Source: Parelaphostrongylus tenuis (taxonomy: Eukaryota; Nematoda; Chromadorea; Rhabditida; Metastrongylidae). From it: 64,000 bases of DNA. The stretch covers positions 34,563-98,562 of the forward strand of contig JAHQIW010005606.1 of assembly GCA_019055375.1 (NCBI GenBank), in the 5' to 3' direction. The notes under the pieces are model-generated. The model was given only the letters and a program-made list of their open reading frames with translations. It was not told where the DNA came from and did not search any database. Within the stretch, counting starts at the first letter, position 1. Every line of letters starts with the position of its first letter. The position numbers were made by a program, and so were the translations under genes. This document shows, piece by piece, positions 43,901-53,765 of this stretch.

Positions 43901-46900
43901 AACCTGATGCATTGTGGTTGCAGCTTTACTTTATTTGGGCTTTATTGTGATTTGTGCTCCTTGAATCTTTCTAGTTGACGAGTTATCACTGAAATCACCG
44001 ATAGGATTACAACCCAGCTGAGAGAAACGCAAAGCGAAGTCTTGACTGGTGTGATGGATAGCACTTGAGCAATTCGAAATGATAATGGGAAGTTCGAAGC
44101 CTACTAGGGTTTCTTGTTGTCGCATATTTCAGCATTATCATGACTATTTTTCATCACTCGGACATTTTTCAGCAGATATTGGATGTTCTTAGTAAGAAAA
44201 AAAAATAAGCGGAATTGATTTAGTTGTTAATGTGATGGTGAATTTGTCTGCGAAGTAAAAGTATGCTTCATTTTGACTTCGCTCTAATCCACCTTTGATT
44301 GTAGCCCTTCGGCTTCCATGTTGATATCTGGCCGGGCACGCTATGCGGTCGCCTAGTAGGCGGGGCGCGCTTCAATGAAAGTTTGGTAGTTTGACTCTTG
44401 TCTAAGTCTCTTTCGTGATGTTCCATTCAATAATGGTGAGGACGAGGGGACTCAAGCCAGTTCAAATCCTTTCGAGCTCGTCACGGCGATTGGTGTATCG
44501 TATAAGGTGCGCGTGAAAGTCAAAATGTTAATCCACTGTATTTCTCACTAGTTAATAAGTTAACTTGGTTAGTCAGCTGTTTTCGCCTCTACACGTATCG
44601 TAGATTAGGATATTACGTATCAAGTGAACAAAAGTTGTTCATGTCGCAGTCATAAGTAATAGTATAGTTTTGAATAATGAGTTTTTCAGCAAGGTTTGTA
44701 TCCGCTTATTGATTGGTTCTCACTTCGAATAAAAAGTGAAAAATGTAAAAACAGTTCTTTTTCTGATAGACGGCGGCAGATGAATAAACGATCCCTTTCA
44801 CTGAAGAGAGATTTTCCGTTGCATTTTCAGTTATGCGAAAGCTCAAGTCTCTGGCTACTGCGCTACGTGGTGGTTCTTTGAAAAGGCCTAATTTTAACGA
44901 TGTTACAGCAGGGAAACGTGTCTTACACACGCGTTTTTCTTGTAGTATAAAGCTCTTCCTTCAGTCTGTTTGTAGTCAGTCGATAGCGTAAATTGCTACG
45001 ATTCGAACGCTGTGTTTTTTTTTCTGGAAAGACCGTTTCACTGCAATGTAAAAAGGAAAATAACGTCAGGTTCCACATCTTGGGCGCGCTTGTTTAGAGG
45101 CTATTCTGCGGTCAGAGTTTGTGGTCGCCGTAGATTCGATGCGGCGCCCCGCCATCGATCGATCGAAATACGTTTTCGGATCACATGTAAAGTGCGGTTT
45201 TGTCATCTGATTAGGAATTTTTGCTCCGCTTCGTAAGAAAGTTCATGTAAGCCGTGCGACTCTGAGACAAGATTTCCTCTACACGTTCAAATGCTTTTTG
45301 TGCTCCCATCGAAGTAATAGCGTAAGTGCGCGGTTGGTGTAATACATAATTTCATTTGAGTCTCACGACGGTATAAATAGGTCTTTTCAAAAAGAACCAC
45401 GTAGCACTCTAGCCGAAGATTCAATCTTTCGAATGAATTCTAACACTCTTAAGCAAAGTTCTTGTCCAGCGCAAGTGATCGTTTCTTCATCGTCACCGTC
45501 TAACAAAGAGAATCTGAAAAAAAATATCCTAAGAACTAATCTTCGCTCAAAGCTTTGGCGAGCATAGTATATCTTCTTCAAGGTCGATGGCTGACGTTTC
45601 AATAACATCTTTACACTCAGAGCCTCAAACTTGGTTCACCTGCCAAAGTTTGGGGCTGAAGAAGGCGAAACAACTACTGGCTATCAAGACATCTTTATTC
45701 GTTCTTTTCCCTTAACATTTCTAACTTGTCAATCAATATGTATTTGCTTATTGAATTTGTCATCGGTACCACTCGTAATGTTACAAAACGTCATGTAGCC
45801 AGATTCTGATCAAATCTGAGAAGCTGAGGGAAAAACCATATAGTTTTGATAGCATAGCTCCCCATCAGTGGTAGCGTAATAGGCAGAATATTAATATCCA
45901 AGGATACTGAGTGGAATGCACAACCTTTGACCCTATGCAGGAGTTCAACCTACGTTTAACCTGTATCGTAAAAGAATGCGAGCAGAGCGGTGGCCTTGGT
46001 GGTGTTGTGGTATTATTAACCAATTGCTATGGGTGAAACACTAGTTCAATTTCCACCTATTCATCGAGATTTTGTATACCACTTAGCATCGTGGATGTGT
46101 AATAAGACCATCATAAATTGCTAAAAGAGCGTAAAATAAAAATTTTGTTTAGAAGCGGATGTCAATACCTTGTTCCTTGAGATTATCATTACAGTACGTT
46201 CCGTCGCAAAACGAATACAATCCTGCGTTTCCAAGCTATTCGAAGCCTGTGTTTCCTCAAGACATCTCGCAGTCACATCAAGTTCGTTTACACTATTCTC
46301 CAAACAAATTTACTGATATGAAAGTTGTGAGCGCTTTACGAACTGCATTTGTCTATTGATAGGATAAATGAAATCAGTTGATTTCATTCTCCAAGTTTAT
46401 ACGATCAAAATGTGTTGCTTTCAAAGCTCGAACAAGTAGTGGTTAGGTTTGAAACAAAGATGTGTGTGAGTCCAAGTTTATAATTCCTGAAGTATTCATG
46501 AGATTAAGGGACAAATAAAAGAGACCTGTATATTCCGGCACTGGGTTGCCCCATTATTTATTTTGTATTTCGAGAATTTTGTTAACTCTCTTATTATTTA
46601 GTTAGACAAATCAAGCAATGATACATTCGCGATCATGACCAACGATTTCCAGCCATATGCTGGGAAAAGATTGGTTGCCTTCCTCTCAGAAAAATTGAAG
46701 CAGCAACTTAGAAAGTTTGTGAAATCGTTTTGAGCTTGTTGCAGTCTTCAAGTTTTTTCTCGTGCAGATGCTGCTCCAGAGCGAGGAAGAGATGATAATC
46801 TGATGGACCAGTATCAGGGCTAGGCGCTGGTTATAGTACCGTGGTCCAACCCAGTATCGCAAAATGTGACGATGCAATGTGAGGTGCTTGGGCAGCTCTT

Positions 46901-48095
46901 GTGGTGTCCATCGAAACATCACATTGCAGTAGCCCATCTCACATGGCGACCGATGATGATGTTGCGGCCCTATGCCAAGTGTCTGCCAAAGCGACCAGAA
47001 TGTCCCCTAACATCCCGCAAGTTTTCGACAGCAATCCTATCTGAATAGAAAAGAATTGAGTGAAACAATAGTGCAAAGGAAATTATGGGTCATTCCAATA
47101 ATCACGGCAATCGAATCCATGTAAACCCTGCCATTTTATCTATTGTTTTCCGAAACCTTGTTTTAGAATATAATATTTCGATAGGCTTGTCTGAAGCCTT
47201 CTCGAGTTTTGTATGGTCAGTGGCTTATACGCACGTTTCGGCGGCATAGCCACCTTCGGTGCCACAACCCCGTTTAGAGATGAGGAGACCAAAGAATGTT
47301 AAGATCAGACAACATGAAATGATGTCTGAGTCATTTCACAGTCGATGGCTTCTGGTTTTCTATTAATTATATAAACTTGCCATTTTATCGTCTGTTCTTC
47401 CAAAGGCAGCTCTATCGAATTCATGTAGTTTTTGGGTTTTCTTATTTGAGAGATGCAGGAATTTAAAGAATGAATTGTTAAAAGACGGTTGGGATGATAC
47501 AATTTTAAAAGAGGTTCAGAATATAAAAGGAAATGTCGATCATATCGACGTAAGCTTTTGGAAGTGTTTGAAAGACTTCTCAGATTTTGTTTAGAACAAT
47601 CGTTCCTTGTATTCACATTATCATCAGCGTAATACGAAAAGGAAGTCGTCTGGAAGAAAGGTTTTTCTTGTGCGTCTTTTCATCAAATTGTTTTTAATAT
47701 GTGCTACTTCTTTGGTTACACTTTACAGATAAGAGACCAGCAGCCACAAAAAGATTTGCCTGGTAAGAAAAAGTCTTCCGGACGACTAAGTGCCCTTGAA
47801 TCAGCATCGAACACTGCGAAAGTTTGTAAAGCAGAGGACACACCACATAGTGGTAGGTTTTTCAAAGGACTTCAGCGTTTTATGTTTTTCTGAATATACA
47901 TAATTGATTTACATCATAGACGATCAAAAGCCAGGAAGAGTCCGCATTTCTCCTGGGAAGCCTGACATATCTGTACTTAAAATCATCTCGCCTAAAAATA
48001 ACACTAAGCAGTTGCGTAGACTCCAGCCAGTTAGCAGTGAAGCCGGAACCAAAAAAGGACAGCCGTCAAGTTCGGGTGGGACATCTTCCTTGTAA
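40993..48095 (+). CDS. Unrecognised intrinsically disordered protein, 202 residues, upstream gene of a likely operon
   Basis: Five exons fit with matching phases and no indel: 40993-41048 (MSSYFRGNFVSWKASNPL), 42772-42892 (NTYPPAVYGNSYDVGSFGYN and PEFPSVNSSQATSSHYQHQQ), 46195-46326 (YVPSQNEYNPAFPSYSKPVF), 47729-47852 (IRDQQPQKDLPGKKKSSGRL) and 47920-48095 (DDQKPGRVRISPGKPDISVL to SSGGTSSL and TAA). Borders are AG|GT-type (TTTCTTTCAG, TTACAG acceptors; GTGAGA, GTGAGC, GTAGGT donors). The N-terminal half is rich in Tyr, Asn, Gln, Ser and Pro (two YNPxFPS repeats); the C-terminal half is basic and Ser-rich. No domain is recognised, and I assign no function. Tyr/Gln-rich low complexity is common in RNA-binding or condensate proteins, but that is only an analogy. 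Start choice rests on the short first exon splicing in frame; an upstream start is possible. Confidence 0.65.
41152..41515 (+). mobile_element. tRNA-derived SINE, family S2
   Basis: Head CGTGGCTGAGAGGTGTCCCT (A-box) with GGGGTTCGACCCTC (B-box), then a body shared with 31553-31925 (TTTCCACCCGGAAAGTCC, CTAGGCTTACCTCGAG, ATCAGTGAAGACGGGCTG). It is in intron 1 of the disordered-protein gene. It is followed by an M2-like piece to about 41635 (CGGGACCATGGACTCA, GATGCAGAGGG). Confidence 0.75.
43046..43577. repeat. Family M1 element
   Basis: It starts TTTTTTCTGTTATCCGGGAA and ends near TTCTTGTCCAAAAAGGGG. TTTGAGCTTTCGAATTGTTA and the CACACGCCGCGCGCTTTCAT stretch are family blocks. It is in intron 2 of the disordered-protein gene. 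Confidence 0.65.
43588..43790 (-). mobile_element. RTE 3'-end fragment
   Basis: Plus-strand TATCACCTGTCGTCCCGTTG, GTCGAGTCACTCGAGCG, GAAGAAATCGGACCATCGGG and CCTGTAGAGCGCTT are the complement of the RTE 3' end seen at 57985-58210. It is truncated after about 200 bp. Confidence 0.8.
44758..45508. repeat. Family M1 element, full length
   Basis: Left TCTGATAGACGGCGGCAGAT with AATAAACGATCCCTTTCACT and right AAGTGATCGTTTCTTCATCG with CGTCTAACAAAGAG form the inverted ends. Interior TTCTGGAAAGACCGTTTCAC is typical. It is in intron 2 of the disordered-protein gene. Confidence 0.7.
46686..47060 (-). mobile_element. Mariner transposase relic
   Basis: Minus-strand translation in a broken frame gives PAPSPDTGPSDYHLFLALEQ and HLHEKKLEDCNKL, the PYSPDLAPSDYHLF-type motif holding the third catalytic aspartate of mariner (D,D34D) transposases. 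The preceding DTTRAAQAPHIASSHF stretch corresponds to DNARPH. Frameshifts inactivate it. It lies in intron 3 of the disordered-protein gene. Confidence 0.75.
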
Positions 48096-48208
48096 TTCGC
48101 ATCGATAGCCATTGTTTTTTGCTTCATGTATTTTCATGTCAAGCTACTGTAGCGTCTCATAATAAGTTCATAACAGCGCTCTATTTTATGTAAGGTGTAC
48201 GAAAGAAC
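48096..48208 (+). promoter_or_regulatory. Short intercistronic region with candidate trans-splice acceptor
   Basis: Only 113 bp separate the TAA of the upstream gene (48095) from the ATG of the NADAR gene (48209), the distance usual for nematode operons resolved by SL2-type trans-splicing. A possible acceptor is TTTTATGTAAG ending at 48194. No AATAAA is present; AATAAG near 48160 is the nearest poly(A)-like signal. Confidence 0.45.
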
Positions 48209-51200
48209 ATGAGTTACATATCATTTGGAGCCGGAATGCCTCGAGGTGGGGGATATCCAGTGATGCGTGGAGGTCGTAGTGGGCGAAATGGTGGTCGTAG
48301 GTACAATGTGAAGCCCAGTAATAGCCCTATGGACATTCCAGTAAGTGTGGCTGTTCTGAATACTTTCAGTATCTAAAGTTTATGGGATACGGATGAGATA
48401 GGGAGAACTGTCTGAATAATAAACTTATTTCTAGTTTGCCCCACTTCCTGATGATGCACCGGCCATCACCTTGTCAATTGATCCTGACAATTTCATCTCT
48501 TTCCACGGGTTCTCAAGCATTTTCACGACACAGCACACCGTCAGTACAGCGATGTATTACTTCGTTGGTCTAAATTCAGTAGTTTGTCTCAGTTCAACAC
48601 TTTTGCAGTTTCCGGTACTGATCGATGGAAGAATTTATGAAAGTGGAGATCATTATTATCAAATTCAAAAAATTCACGACCTATGTGGAACCGTCAGTGA
48701 TAGATTAGCGGAAACAGGTTCTCTTCTATTCATGAATTAGATGCTCTAATGTAGGTATGTTTTCCAGTTAGGGATGAACAAGGACGTCGACTCGATGGTA
48801 AAGTTGGTTTCAACGAACGTAGGGACAAAAGTTTCAGTCAAATTGCAAAGGAAGTAATTCGACTGAATAATGTACGTTTTAACATTGTAAATGTTTGTAG
48901 TCGATGTTGCTTGAATACTAATATGTATATGTACGTACGTGTCCGTATGTTTATATGTATATGCACTCAGATATATGTCTTTTGTATATGTGTGTACATT
49001 TATACCCATGTAGGCATTCAGTATACGTGACATGTGTGGCACAGAGGTTAGAGGTACTCCGCAATACGCGCGTTGTCTTTGGTTCACTCCTGAGCACTGA
49101 TTTCACTGAGCCTCCCATACCTGTGTAGTCGGAATTCGTCCCAGAGTGGTCGGGAAGATTATCAGCAGCGAACTGTTCATCGGTAGGCCACTACAAGTCA
49201 TTATGTGGGCCAGATATGTATTTATTTAACCATACATCACCTTTTCATCACGAATTATGGTGAATATTTTCTGGTTTTCGACGTGCGCCGCACAGCGATA
49301 AGTTTGTTATCATCAGAATGACCCAAGCTAAGTAATCCAAGTTTCCCAATCACCAGCTAAATTTAACCAAGAAAACTATGCGACGGTAGGAATATACTAA
49401 TTTGATTTGCATAAATAGTAGTAATTTTTTGAAGTTCCTTGAGCGAGCAAACATACTGTCACGCTTTTGAGTTTCTATATGATCTAAATAGTTGCTGGTT
49501 AAGCAGCTGATAACGAGTGCGGATGGAGGTCTTTCTAAAGAGTGGGTTGAGCAGCTGAAATGAACGTCCTTTCCGAAAAGTAGTTGAGCAGCTGACAACG
49601 AATGGGTTCTACCCAAACAATTATGTGGTCTTAGCACTTTTGCTATATATTCGTTATTGGCTTGTTTTTTTCCGTAGCTGGGGCCAAATGTTGAGGACCT
49701 GATGATCTCTTCGTACTGAATAGTCAATCAACTGTACAGTAACTATGAAGACGTTTACAGTCTGGTAGGACTTAGAATTTGCCTTGAGTTGACTACTACA
49801 CGTAAGTTGTAAGTTGGACAGATTACCCGACATGAGTTGATATCAAGACCTCCAATTTCCGGCCGTTTAGTTTGCTGCTTTGGCTTATTTCTTTCTAACT
49901 TTTGTGTTCATGTAACAGCACGTCCAACACGTCGTTGGCAAAGCGGTCAATTTTCCATTGTATATCGAAGTTTGACTCAAAATAACTTGAGGGGCCACTC
50001 AGCTATCATCGTTCATTAGAAAGTGTAAGATCTCTTGAAGATTAGCACCACATAAAGTTTGTGGAGACAGCAGTTGTTTACGAAATGGTGCATAGCGCTT
50101 TCCAGGTGGATAAGAAGAAAGTTGATGAATGGCGATACTCTAAAGGCTTGGAAACTATGCAGAAGGCACTTCTTGCAAAGGTAATCGATCCAATGTTTCC
50201 AGGATGTAGGTCTACGGGGTCAAACTAGAGTGACTATCTTCTAGGTCTCCCAGTCAGTTATGCTTCGCCAGGCTTTGTCGGAAAGTGGCAGGAAAATCTT
50301 GGTTCATGCTTTTCCTGGCGACAGTATATATGGTGCAGGGTAAGAATCAGTGTTTTGCTTAATCTAATAGGTCTTGAACTAAATAAGTTAGCTTTTATGG
50401 TTCTTTTTCTAGGTGTAGGCATGCGCAAGTGAAAAAGTGGTGTGAAAATATGAAAGCAAATGGTGCCACTACTATTCGAGTAGGTGTATACTCCCTCTTT
50501 TCCTTCTCGTGTTTGAGTCACTCCTGTACTGTTTTTTATACTTTTCCTCTTGAAGGTATAACAAGACGGGAGTGTAAAGTATCTTATTTCACAAGTTTTT
50601 GTTTAGTATAGTATAGCTTTCTAGATCCCAGCTACATTTCCGTTGACGGCCGAATCAGTTATCAACTGTCCAAACTTCGCCCAAGGTCGGAACGTGCTCG
50701 GCGTTATTCTTATGCAGCTCAGGTCTGTAACGTATATTTTTCTTATTTAAGTAATCGTATCTTTCCAATTTCCATTTATACCTTACATTGGATGTTTTTT
50801 ATAGAAGTTTGCGGCATTTTTTACGGAGAACATTCAACAAAAACCAGTGAAGGTTGATTACACTTCTCCAATCACCGCAATAAAAACTTGAAATTTCCTT
50901 TTCGTTGTAACTCGATTGAACATTGGTAGTCGAGTGCCTAGTGATGCTCGGCAGGGCTCCGCGCGGAGTTGATCTCCCCAACAACAGCTTCTGACAAATA
51001 ATTGCGAACGCACTACAGAACGCTACAGTCTGGCCATCCTCGACATTGCTGGATGTGCTCGACCAGTAGTTTACAACATTATTGAGGAAGATGGAGTCCT
51101 CAAACGAGTGAGGATCTAGTGCTAGAAGTACTGGGACCTGCGCATTGGAAAAGTCACGATACGGGTCAAATCAAGTGACAAAGTGATATGAATTCAATTT

Positions 51201-51347
51201 CCACCTGGGGAAAGTTTAAAGTGCAAAATGCTCTTTGCTTCTAGAGAAATGCTGCGCGAGAACAAAGTGCCTATCGTAGACTTGAGTTCCGTATTCGACT
51301 CTCTTCGTATCGTGTCAAACAATGTCGATGCAACGATCGACGACCAG
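48209..51347 (+). CDS. NADAR-domain (YbiA-like) protein
   Basis: Nine exons join in phase without indels: 48209-48340 (MSYISFGAGMPRGGGYPVMR, Arg/Gly-rich), 48435-48539 (FISFHGFSSIF), 48609-48717 (IDGRIYESGDHYYQIQKI), 48768-48871 (FNERRDKSFSQIAKEVIRL), 50058-50180 (WRYSKGLETMQKALLAK), 50245-50339 (SGRKILVHAFPGDSIYGAG), 50413-50479 (CRHAQVKKWCENMKANGATT), 50625-50722 (CPNFAQGRNVLGVILMQL), 51245-51347 (REMLRENKVPIVDLSS). The order of the motifs ending in GRNVLGVILMQLREML identifies the NADAR fold, an N-glycosidase-like family acting on ribosylated substrates, including ADP-ribosylated guanine in some members. The family Glu of S-x-E-H is Asp here, the Glu of LVEA is His, and the Trp of WGxG is Tyr. 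A final exon around 51490-51611 is likely (VVEVYKRRLVVVQPKRDLHM) but its border is unclear. An alternative end at 50850 with AATAAA at 50879 also fits. Confidence 0.8.
49026..49215 (+). mobile_element. tRNA-derived SINE, family S1, in a NADAR-gene intron
   Basis: Head ATGTGTGGCACAGAGGTTAG with a B-box-like TTTGGTTCACTCC, then GAATTCGTCCCAGAGTGGTC. It lies in the long intron between 48871 and 50058. Confidence 0.6.
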
Positions 51348-51411
51348 GTCTGCGAATTTTGTCACCAAAATGAGTTATTGTTTCAAATTTCAAATAATAC
51401 TGGTTGTTGAG

Positions 51412-51910
51412 TTCTTTTTTATTTTGTAAATTTTTGTAAACATTGGTGTAAAAACTTAGTGTCTATGCCTTCATCTTGTTGAAGGATTGTGGAGAAGGCT
51501 TTGCAATCGGTGGTGGAAGTATACAAGCGAAGATTGGTGGTGGTACAACCAAAACGTGACTTACACATGCTCATCAGCAGATTTTTCGAGGCTTGCTTTC
51601 TTCTTACATAGTTGTGTTCTATTCATCACTTGTTGTTACCGTTTTCCGGTCGATCAGTTGGTTTTGTAATGTTATTAATTGAATTTCCTTTTTTTAGTTA
51701 TGTATGAAGTTCTTAACAATTTGCGAAGTTTGATGTTTCTCTCGTTGTTTAACTTTCCGTCGTTTCACCCGTTCACACGGCCATTGATAGAAAGCGATGT
51801 CACGCTGGTCGCTATCGCGACAGATGACGCGATCGACTTTACATGTGGAATACGTTGTTCTTACAGTGCTGTTTTCGTAATCATTTCAGAATTTTATTGT
51901 CACTGAAGGA
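51412..51910 (+). other. Possible 3' exons of the NADAR gene
   Basis: About 51492-51611 contains an open, codon-biased frame ending in TAG (ALQSVVEVYKRRLVVV). 51699-51906, after TTTTTTTAG, contains another (RPLIESDVTLVAIATDDAID, ends TGA). Neither joins cleanly in phase to the exon ending at 51347. They may be C-terminal exons, 3' UTR or chance. Confidence 0.35.
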
Positions 51911-52384
51911 GATTTCATCATCTGCAAAAGATGGAACTTGAATGAAAAGACTTCATGAAGACTACTCATAATTGAAGCAAAGCTGAAACATCTGCAAAGC
52001 AATGAATGTTAATTAAAAATCACACATTGCAGATGATACTTCTGCATAGATAATTCTCAACAATTTTCGCTTACTGGTGTTTCTCAAGAAATCTGCCTTC
52101 TATGAAGCACTTTTCTAGAAAACTTGTTATCGAAGAGGTCTTATGACTAGTAAGTAGTAGAATTTGATAGAAGAGAACTTAATAATGGCTATGGATAGTG
52201 GAAATAACACTGGTGTCTCCTAATATCCCCTATTTTTGGACGTGGAAACTTATCCTTGCGAGAATGTATGATTATTCATATTTTAATCATATTGATTATT
52301 ATTTTTCTTTGTCAAGAACAGTTCACCTTCATTCAATCTATCACAGAGGATTAAATAATCAAAAGTCAATCATGTGATCATTTC
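51911..52384. other. Intergenic, no feature recognised
   Basis: AT-rich with no exon or repeat that I can identify. Confidence 0.45.
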
Positions 52385-53060
52385 TGAGATCGCCGCTAGT
52401 GGAGAGTTGTGGTCCCTTCGAGAGCTTTCCATTGCATTTTCAAAAATCATTCGATAGCTTAATCTTCTGGCTCCTGCGCTACGTGGTCGTTTTCGAAAAA
52501 GCCTTTTTATAACGCAGTAACAGAAAAAAAAGCATTTGTATTCACACATGCATATTTCTCGCAGTACAGAACTTTTTTTGAATTGTACCGTTCGATAACG
52601 TAAATTCCGGCTATTCTAACGCTATACTTGTTCTATAGAAAGACCGTTTTACTGCAGTGTAGCAGAGCAAATAAGATTGAATTCGTATGCGCGACGAATT
52701 TTCTTGTCGGTTAGGGTGTCTTAGCTATGACCGATAACGCACAATCGCTAGATAATGCAGGCATGATTCACGAGTGCAATGTTAATGAGTCTGAGGTTTT
52801 TCTCTGCTTTGGGAGAAACTCTAGATAAAATGTATAACTCTGACACTACAAGATTACCCTCACACGTTCACATGCTTTTTGTGCCTCTAGCGAAGTACTG
52901 GTATTAGCGCACCTCCGGTGTAGAACAATTTTTTTCTGAAACTGCAGCATTATGAAAAGGTCTTTTCAAGGAACGGTGACGTGATGCAGCAGTCGGGAAT
53001 TTGAGCTTTCGAATGATCAGTAAAGTGCAATGGGAAGTTTTTGATGGGGCCACAACTATT
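52385..53060. repeat. Family M1 element, nearly full length
   Basis: CATTTTCAAAAATCATTCGA, GCGCTACGTGGTCGTTTTCG and AAAGCCTTTTTATAACGC on the left; GCATTATGAAAAGGTCTTTT and AATTTGAGCTTTCGAATGAT on the right, which are inverted copies. The interior GAAAGACCGTTTTACTGCAG is the M1 block. Confidence 0.65.
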
Positions 53061-53469
53061 TTATAAATTGATGAGGCCACAACTTTGCACAGGGAACCTG
53101 AAATGGAATATTACAACACGGATCTTTCAGTTTACATATATTGTTATTCCATATAGTACGCAAAAGTCGTCTAGCGAAGAAAACCGCGAAAATATTGAAT
53201 ATGTCTCAAAACTAGTGTTGCACACTTCATGCGATGTCACGTCATAAATCGCGCTCATAATTTTCAAATTTTTAGTATGCTTTAGGAGCTGGTGTCTTCT
53301 TAGAATTATGGAACAGACCTTATTCTATGGCTTTATGTGTATCAACTTATAATTGTCCATATACTTTACTATAAACATTCGTCGTTGCAACCTTTGTTAC
53401 TAGACATGCCCACTGATTTTGCGTGTTCTACGCATCTCTTAATTGAATGTTCTCAAGACCGTTTTCTGC

Positions 53470-53765
53470 ACCCCATACGCAGCTACTAATACCTCAAAAA
53501 ACTCCAGTGTGACATGGAGCAGGTAGCTATGGCAGCCCCTCAGTACACCAGAGGTCTCTTGGTCCGCATCACACTTTCCAATGTATGTCCTCCAGTTATA
53601 GCACACCGAATGCGAACTAAGAAGGCTTTCACAAAACTCAGCCCCCTGCTAAAGTCTTTACAATCCCAAGCAAACGAGTGACACCACTAACAATCCACTA
53701 AAAAGGCAGGAAGTTCTCATTGTTGAGCATAGTTGAAGAAGAACACGTTCTTTCAACGAGTGTAG
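53470..53765 (+). mobile_element. SINE S2-like relic
   Basis: The later part (AATCCACTAAAAAGGCAGGA, GTTGAGCATAGTTGAAGAAG) resembles S2 copies at 31757 and 41352. The head is not recognisable. Confidence 0.35.

Noticed and set aside
46600..46731. Possible extra exon after TTATTTAG (LDKSSNDTFAIMTNDF)
   Set aside because: The flanking exons (46195-46326 and 47729-47852) already join in phase, no good donor follows, and the 3' part overlaps a mariner relic.
50805..50850. Short last exon of the NADAR gene with a stop and AATAAA at 50879
   Set aside because: Joining instead to 51245-51347 restores the conserved REML end of the NADAR domain in the same phase. The short form is kept only as an alternative ending.
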